Source: UBA2922 sp035352555 (GTDB lineage Bacteria > Bacillota > Clostridia > Oscillospirales > Oscillospiraceae). Taken from it: a stretch of DNA of 17,331 nucleotides. The stretch spans positions 1 through 17,331 of the forward strand of contig DAOPXW010000040.1 in NCBI GenBank assembly GCA_035352555.1, given 5' to 3'. The notes under the pieces are model-generated. The model saw only the letters and a program-made list of their open reading frames with translations, did no database searches and had not been told where the DNA came from. Below, in pieces: positions 12,831-17,331 of this stretch. How positions within the stretch are numbered: position 1 is the first letter of the stretch; the number at the start of each line of letters is the position of its first letter. The position numbers were made by a program, and so were the translations under genes.

Positions 12831-14245
12831 ATGAGCAGTGAAAACCCGACACTTGAAAACCAGGGAGGTCTCAAAAAGAGCCTCAAGCTGATTTATGTTT
12901 ACGCCATCGCGACCGGAGCCATCTTCACCTTCGTCGGCTACTGGGATTCCATATTCTATTCCTATTGCGGCCCCGCAACGTTTTTGGCCTTCCTGCTTAT
13001 CGTGGCCTGTGTGCTCCCGATCGCGTTTGTCTACTGCGAGCTGTCCCCCATGTTCCCCTCCTGCGGCGGTGAACTGATTTATAACACGGTGGGCTTCAAC
13101 AAGCACGTCGGCTTCTTTTCCAGCTGGCTGATCATGGGCGCGTGGATTGCGGTCATTCCGGCGGCCATCATGGCCATTATCCAATGGATTGCCAAGGTCT
13201 GCGGCCTTACGCTGACTTTTGAGCACGTTGTCGTCATCGGTATCGTCTGCCTTACCATCTACTGCATCTTCAGCCTGATGGATGTGCAGCTCGCGGGCAA
13301 GGCGCAGCTCGCCATGCTCATCGGCGCAATCGTCGGCTGCGTCGTCACGAGCTTTGCAATCATCTTCTCCGGCCACTGGAGCTTTGAAAATTTCAAGCCG
13401 TTTTTCAATACGGTGCTGAAGACCACCTGGGGCGTGCCCGGCTGGCTCGTGGGTTTCGGCCTGCTGATTAATCCTTTTTTCGGGTTTGAAACCGTTCCCC
13501 AGATGATAGAGGAGGGGGATTTCCCGCTGAAGGACACGAGCAAGGCCATCTGGGGCTCCGTCGTCACCTGCGGCATCGTGTACTCGCTGTTCTTCTTCTC
13601 ACTGGCCGGACTTGATAAATTCAGCGTCCTGCTTGCCGGCGATTCGGCAAACGGCTTTCTCGCGATCAACGCCATGAACAAAATCCTCGGCTGGCACGTC
13701 TGGCCGGTGTTTTTCGGCATCGCCGCGGTGCTGTGCGCCATCGGTACCTGCCTGCTCGGCTTCTGGCTTTCCACCGTCCGCCTCATGTATGCCATGGGCC
13801 GCAAGAATTTCCTGCCTCAGGCCTTCGCGAAGCTCAACAGGCATCAGCAGCCGATCGTCCCGAACCTATTTCTGCTCGGCGTCAGCATCCTGCTCCTCAT
13901 CCTGCAGAACGCCACGTCTTTCATGAGGGATTTCTATAACCTCATGTCCTTCAGCGTGGCGCTTGCGTACGCACTCACCATGCTCTCGGCGATCCGCATC
14001 CGCAATAAGCACCCGGACTGGGTCAGCCCCTTCCACCTCAAAGGCGGCAATTTTACGAGAGGGCTCGCTTTTGTGCTTGCGCTGGTCATCGCTTTCTTCT
14101 GCTGCTGCGGCAGGGAGCCGGCTCGTGGAAGTGCTGGGGCATTTTTATGGGGATCGGCGTGGTGGTCTGGCTCTGGATGGCCCTTGTGCGCTGGAGGAAA
14201 TCGTCCGTTGTCCTGCCGACTCCGGACGGCGACGTGGAGTACTGA
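12831..14245 (+). CDS. APC-superfamily amino acid/amine permease, frameshifted near its 3' end
   Basis: A second APC transporter, about 471 residues if the frame is restored. The first 423 residues are intact, with about 11 hydrophobic segments: IYVYAIATGAIFTFVGYWDS (21-40) in TM1, the CELSPMFPSCGGELIYNTVG stretch (69-88) and TVRLMYAMGRKNFLPQAFAK in the loop typical of the family. Around 14099 the frame shifts: TTCTTC is followed by TGCTGCTGC, whereas one extra C (TTCTTCCTGCTGCTG) would continue with LLLRQGAGSWKCWG, then a last membrane helix GIGVVVWLWMALVRW and the tail LPTPDGDVEY, stopping at 14245. In the uncorrected frame the protein runs to 14348 with an Arg/Ser/Gly-rich tail overlapping the kinase gene. 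It is either a sequencing error or a recent disabling mutation. It differs clearly from the first permease, so it probably has a different substrate or mode (for example antiport). Confidence 0.8.
14090..14112 (+). other. Frameshift site in the second permease
   Basis: The run TTCTTCTGCTGCTG at about 14094-14107 lacks one base, probably a C after position 14099. Upstream, the reading frame is transporter-like up to residues VIAFF. Downstream, the -1 frame is transporter-like. No canonical X-XXY-YYZ slippery heptamer is present, so programmed frameshifting is unlikely. Confidence 0.75.
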
Positions 14246-14277
14246 AAAACGTTTAGTTTTTAAGGAAGTGACAAGTT

Positions 14278-15777
14278 TTGAGTTATGTTATCGGCGTGGA
14301 TCTGGGGACCCAGTCCCTCAAGGGCCTGCTCGTAGATCCGCAGGGTAAGATCATCGCGGAATCGAGCTGCGCCCACGACCCCATCTATCCCAATCCCGGC
14401 TGGGCCGAGCAGGCAGTGGAGGATTATCTCCACTCCTTTACCAAAGTTGTTCAGGAATTGATCGCCGTCAGCGGCATCGACCCCGCCGAGGTTGGCACCA
14501 TCGGTATGGATGCCATCAACGATTCCGTCATCGCGGTGGATGAAAACGGCGCGCCGCTGATGAACTGCATTATCTGGATGGATCGCCGCGCCGAGGCCGA
14601 GATCGCCCGGATCGCCAAGCTCGTCGACCCCGACCGCGTTTTCGAGGTCACGGGCCTGAATCTGGACTCCTCCCACACGGCGGCAAAAATGCTGTGGATC
14701 AAGGAGAACCGGCCGGATGTTTTTGCCAGGGCCAGGTATCTGCTCAATGTGGACAGCTTCATGGTCAACTGGATGACCGGCGTCGCCGCGGTGGACTATG
14801 CCCAGGCTTCGGCCTCCATGCTCTACAACGTGGCAAAAATGGACTGGGACCCCGAAATGTGCCGCGCTTTCGGCCTCGACCCCGCGCTGTTGGGCACGCT
14901 GAACAAATCCCAGACCGTGGCGGGGACACTCACGGAAAACGCCGCCCACCGGCTGGGCCTTACCACGAAGACAAAGGTCATCATCGGTACCGGCGACGAG
15001 CACAGCGCCTGCCTGGGCTCCGGCCTTGTCAGGCCCGGCATGGTCTGCGACATCACCGGCACTGCGGAGCCCGTGGCCGGCACCTCGGACAAACCCGTGT
15101 TCGATACCCACGGCCATCTGGTGGAGACCCACCATTCGGCGGACTCCCGGCTGTGGCTGGTGGAAAATCCCGGCTTTGTCTCCGGCGGCTCCACCCGTTG
15201 GTATAAGGACACCCTCCTCAAGACCGCCGGCTACGATCTTATGAACGAGCAGGCCATGCGCTCGCCCATCGGCTCCAATGGCCTGACCTTCCTGCCCTGC
15301 ATGTCCGGCGCCATGACGCCCACCTGGGACGGCTCCGCGCGGGGTACCTTTACGGGCCTCTCCCTGAGCCACACGCTGGACGACTTGTCCCGCGCCGTGT
15401 TCGAGGGAATCTTTTTCGGCCTGCGGGACAATGTGGACCGCTTCGAGCAGATCGGTATGGACTGCTCCAGTGTGCGCATCGTGGGCGGCAGCACCAAGTC
15501 GCCGTTCTGGTGCCAGATGAAGGCGGACGTGCTGGGCAAGCCCCTGGTAGCCACCAAGAACCCGGAGGGCGCCGCCATCGGCGCGGCCATGCTGGCGTCC
15601 GTGGCGGAGGGCAACTTTGCCGATCTGGACGAGGCGGCGGAAGCCATGGTGGAGCTGGGCGCGACCTACGAGCCAGACCCGGGCAGGAAAGCCGCTTACG
15701 ACGAAGCCTACCGGCGGTATCTTGCGGCCTACTATGCGCTTGTCCCGGTCTTCAATAAATTCTATAAAGGAGAATAA
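14278..15777 (+). CDS. FGGY-family carbohydrate kinase (xylulokinase-like)
   Basis: A 499-residue kinase of normal FGGY length. Residues 5-16, IGVDLGTQSLKG, are the phosphate-1 motif with Asp8. PGWAEQAVEDYL (40-51) and IIWMDRRAEAE (98-108) are typical sugar-kinase elements. GTGDEHSACLGSG (237-249) holds the catalytic-base Asp240. IVGGSTKSPFWCQMKADVLG (401-420) is the adenosine/FGGY signature 2 region, followed by EGAAIGAAMLA. FGGY enzymes phosphorylate sugars or polyols with ATP, such as xylulose, glycerol, erythritol or ribulose. It is most similar in feel to xylulokinases, but GMDAINDS replaces the SGQMHG motif of true XylB, so the substrate is open. It starts at TTG 14278, since the family motif begins at once and AAGGAAG lies 11 bases upstream. 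The downstream dehydrogenase starts 6 bases after its stop. Confidence 0.9.
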   Translation: MSYVIGVDLGTQSLKGLLVDPQGKIIAESSCAHDPIYPNPGWAEQAVEDYLHSFTKVVQELIAVSGIDPAEVGTIGMDAINDSVIAVDENGAPLMNCIIWMDRRAEAEIARIAKLVDPDRVFEVTGLNLDSSHTAAKMLWIKENRPDVFARARYLLNVDSFMVNWMTGVAAVDYAQASASMLYNVAKMDWDPEMCRAFGLDPALLGTLNKSQTVAGTLTENAAHRLGLTTKTKVIIGTGDEHSACLGSGLVRPGMVCDITGTAEPVAGTSDKPVFDTHGHLVETHHSADSRLWLVENPGFVSGGSTRWYKDTLLKTAGYDLMNEQAMRSPIGSNGLTFLPCMSGAMTPTWDGSARGTFTGLSLSHTLDDLSRAVFEGIFFGLRDNVDRFEQIGMDCSSVRIVGGSTKSPFWCQMKADVLGKPLVATKNPEGAAIGAAMLASVAEGNFADLDEAAEAMVELGATYEPDPGRKAAYDEAYRRYLAAYYALVPVFNKFYKGE

Positions 15778-15783
15778 GACGCA

Positions 15784-17229
15784 ATGATCGATCCTCGTTT
15801 GGTCAGGGCGGACGCCACCCAACTGGATGAACTGCGCGCCATCCTCGCGCAGCAGGAGGGTGCGGAAAAGCTCCGCCCCATAGAGATGAAGGATATATTC
15901 ATTGGCCACGGTGCGATCGAGAAGGTCACCAGCGCGGTCAGGGCCCTGACCCCCGGCGCAAAGATCCTGATGGTCACGGGGCCGACCAAAATTCTGAGCC
16001 GGGGGCAAAACGTAAAGGAAACGGTTTTTGCCCTTCTGAAAAAAGAGTACGACGTGGAATGGCTCACCCTCTCCGAAGGGGAGGGCAAGATCATCCACGC
16101 CACGCCGGAGAACGCGGGAAAGATTGTGGGCCGCCTCCAGGGCGTGTCCTGCGTGGTGGGCGTGGGCAGCGGCACGCTGTGCGACCTGTGCAAGCGCGCG
16201 ACCTTCCTCGTCAACGAGGAAAATCCCATGCCGCTGGTCATCGTCCAGACGGCGCTGTCCGTCAACGCCTTTTCCGACGGCGTCTCCGTCATGCTCATCA
16301 ACGGCGTCAAGCGCACCATCCATTCCCACTACCCGTCCATCCTGATCGTTGATCTGGATGTGATCGCCGACGCCCCGGCGGAAATGAACGTCAGCGGTTA
16401 CGGCGACCTCATCGCCACCTGGACGGCCCCGGTGGACTGGTATCTGGCCAATGTCCTCGCCATGGGCGACAATTTCCACCCCGCCCCGTCGGACATGATC
16501 CGCACCCAGTGCGAGGAACTGCTGGAGAATTCGCCGAAGCTTAAGGCGGGCGATAAAAAGGTCATCGGCGATCTTGCCAATGTACTGACCCTCAGCGGCT
16601 TATCCATGGGCATCGCGGGCGAGTCCTGCCCGGCTTCCGGGTCGGAGCACGTGATGAGCCACCTGATCGACATGGCTTCCGGCGTGCGGCACACCGGCAT
16701 CTGCTATCACGGCACGCAGGTCGCCGTGTCCGGTATCCTCTCCAGCATCATCTGGGATTACTTTCTCCATGAATTCGATCCCGAAAAGGTCGATCTCGGC
16801 AGGGCCTATCCCACGGCGCGGGAGATGGAGGGGCGCGTCAGAGCCGCTTTCGACTGGCTGGATAACGACCACACCGCCGCGGGCGAGTGTTGGGCGGACT
16901 ATCAGATCAAGCTGAACCGCTGGCTGGCGCACAGGGATGAATTCGCCGCGTTTCTCGCCCACTTCGACCAGTTCAAGGCGCACGTTTCCGGCTGGGTCAA
17001 GACCCCGGCCTACCTCTCCGATTGCATGCACGCCGCCGGCGCGCCCACACGCTACAGCCGGCTGAACTATCCCGTGGATGCAAAGACCGTCACCTGGGCC
17101 ATTACCAATTGCCACCTGATGCGCAACCGCTTCTCGGTGATCGACCTGCTCCATTTTTCCGGCGTCTGGGACGGCGCGTTCGTTCAGATGCTTCTCGACC
17201 GCGCGGAAAAGCTGGACGCCGGTCTCTAA
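15784..17229 (+). CDS. sn-Glycerol-1-phosphate dehydrogenase-like enzyme, copy 2
   Basis: A 481-residue member of the same metal-dependent dehydrogenase branch as the 8977-10218 protein, but about 70 residues longer and only distantly similar. The nucleotide-binding motif is VVGVGSGTLCDLCKRATFLV (124-143), followed by VQTALSVNAFSDGVSVM (154-170). Metal ligands are Asp208 in VSGYGDLIA, His289 in ASGSEHVMSHLIDM and His309 in CYHGTQVAVSG. An N-terminal extension of about 35 residues precedes the usual start of the fold, and the C-terminal part has extra helices. It probably oxidises or reduces a polyol-phosphate made by the kinase just upstream. AAAGGAG at 15766-15772 lies within the end of the kinase gene, so the two are tightly coupled. 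It is the last gene of the operon. Confidence 0.85.
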   Translation: MIDPRLVRADATQLDELRAILAQQEGAEKLRPIEMKDIFIGHGAIEKVTSAVRALTPGAKILMVTGPTKILSRGQNVKETVFALLKKEYDVEWLTLSEGEGKIIHATPENAGKIVGRLQGVSCVVGVGSGTLCDLCKRATFLVNEENPMPLVIVQTALSVNAFSDGVSVMLINGVKRTIHSHYPSILIVDLDVIADAPAEMNVSGYGDLIATWTAPVDWYLANVLAMGDNFHPAPSDMIRTQCEELLENSPKLKAGDKKVIGDLANVLTLSGLSMGIAGESCPASGSEHVMSHLIDMASGVRHTGICYHGTQVAVSGILSSIIWDYFLHEFDPEKVDLGRAYPTAREMEGRVRAAFDWLDNDHTAAGECWADYQIKLNRWLAHRDEFAAFLAHFDQFKAHVSGWVKTPAYLSDCMHAAGAPTRYSRLNYPVDAKTVTWAITNCHLMRNRFSVIDLLHFSGVWDGAFVQMLLDRAEKLDAGL

Positions 17230-17275
17230 ACAATCGTGCCTGTTCAGTATTCACTCCCGATCCTTTCCCAGCAGG

Positions 17276-17304
17276 AAAGCGCCCCGGTACCGGGGCGCTT
17301 TTTT
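17276..17304 (+). terminator. Intrinsic terminator of the kinase operon
   Basis: Bases 17276-17301 are a perfect 26-base palindrome (AAAGCGCCCCGGT and its complement) ending in six T at 17299-17304, 47 bases after the last stop codon. The remaining 27 bases of the window show nothing further. Confidence 0.95.
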
Positions 17305-17331
17305 GCCCTCCTGCCGCCTCGCGTCCATAGA

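Noticed and set aside
14094..14107. Programmed -1 frameshift in the second permease
   Set aside because: No canonical slippery heptamer and no reason for a permease to need it; a deletion or read error is simpler.
14260..16479. Very long minus-strand open frame opposite the kinase and second dehydrogenase genes
   Set aside because: It is His/Gly/Asp-rich shadow sequence of a GC-rich coding region, has no family signature, and the plus-strand genes are unmistakable.
1..17331. CRISPR array, tRNA, rRNA, insertion sequence or phage genes
   Set aside because: No regularly spaced repeats, cloverleaf sequence, transposase or integrase motifs were seen on either strand.

Overview
The window is about 17.3 kb of GC-rich DNA from a low-GC-type (Firmicutes) lineage, most likely a gut-type Clostridia/Oscillospiraceae member. 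That placement is inferred from the rpsF-ssb-rpsR order, the strong AAGGAGG ribosome binding sites, the sigma-A-like promoters, and the families present (radical-type 2-hydroxyacyl-CoA dehydratase, GntR/FCD, DeoR, FGGY, APC permeases). A 100-N run at 3988-4087 is a scaffold gap, so the order across it depends on the assembly. No tRNA, rRNA, CRISPR array, insertion sequence or phage gene was seen.

Layout. (1) 159-1225, minus strand: a translationally coupled pair, an unrecognised 130-residue protein and a VanX-type D-Ala-D-Ala dipeptidase lipoprotein. (2) 1295-2479, plus strand, from a divergent promoter: the housekeeping rpsF-ssb-rpsR operon, closed by a perfect palindromic terminator. (3) 2641-2933: a lone 81-residue PepSY-like protein with its own terminator. 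(4) 3116-3976: a GntR/FCD regulator whose promoter is followed by a 9-bp inverted repeat. (5) 4145-7350, after the gap: a promoter with a 16-bp palindrome centred on the predicted start of transcription, a structured leader, two 2-hydroxyacyl-CoA dehydratase-family subunits and a 56-residue membrane protein, ending in a bidirectional terminator. (6) 7363-8115, minus strand: a DeoR-type regulator. (7) 8434-10284, divergent from it: a flavin reductase-like protein and a glycerol-1-phosphate dehydrogenase-like enzyme. (8) 10543-17304: a six-part transcription unit (promoter, phosphate-binding barrel enzyme, ethanolamine-permease-like APC transporter, second and frameshifted APC transporter, FGGY kinase, second glycerol-1-phosphate dehydrogenase-like enzyme) ending in a perfect palindromic terminator.

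Regions 3116-17304 look like an accessory catabolic locus. Permeases import a small, possibly amino- or polyol-type compound. The FGGY kinase phosphorylates it, the metal-dependent dehydrogenases oxidise or reduce phosphorylated intermediates, and the barrel protein isomerises or cleaves one. The dehydratase pair could remove water from a 2-hydroxyacyl intermediate, but no activator ATPase and no CoA-transferase is in the window. The DeoR and GntR proteins are the obvious local controllers. The substrate cannot be named from sequence alone. This combination is the best candidate for an undescribed system here.
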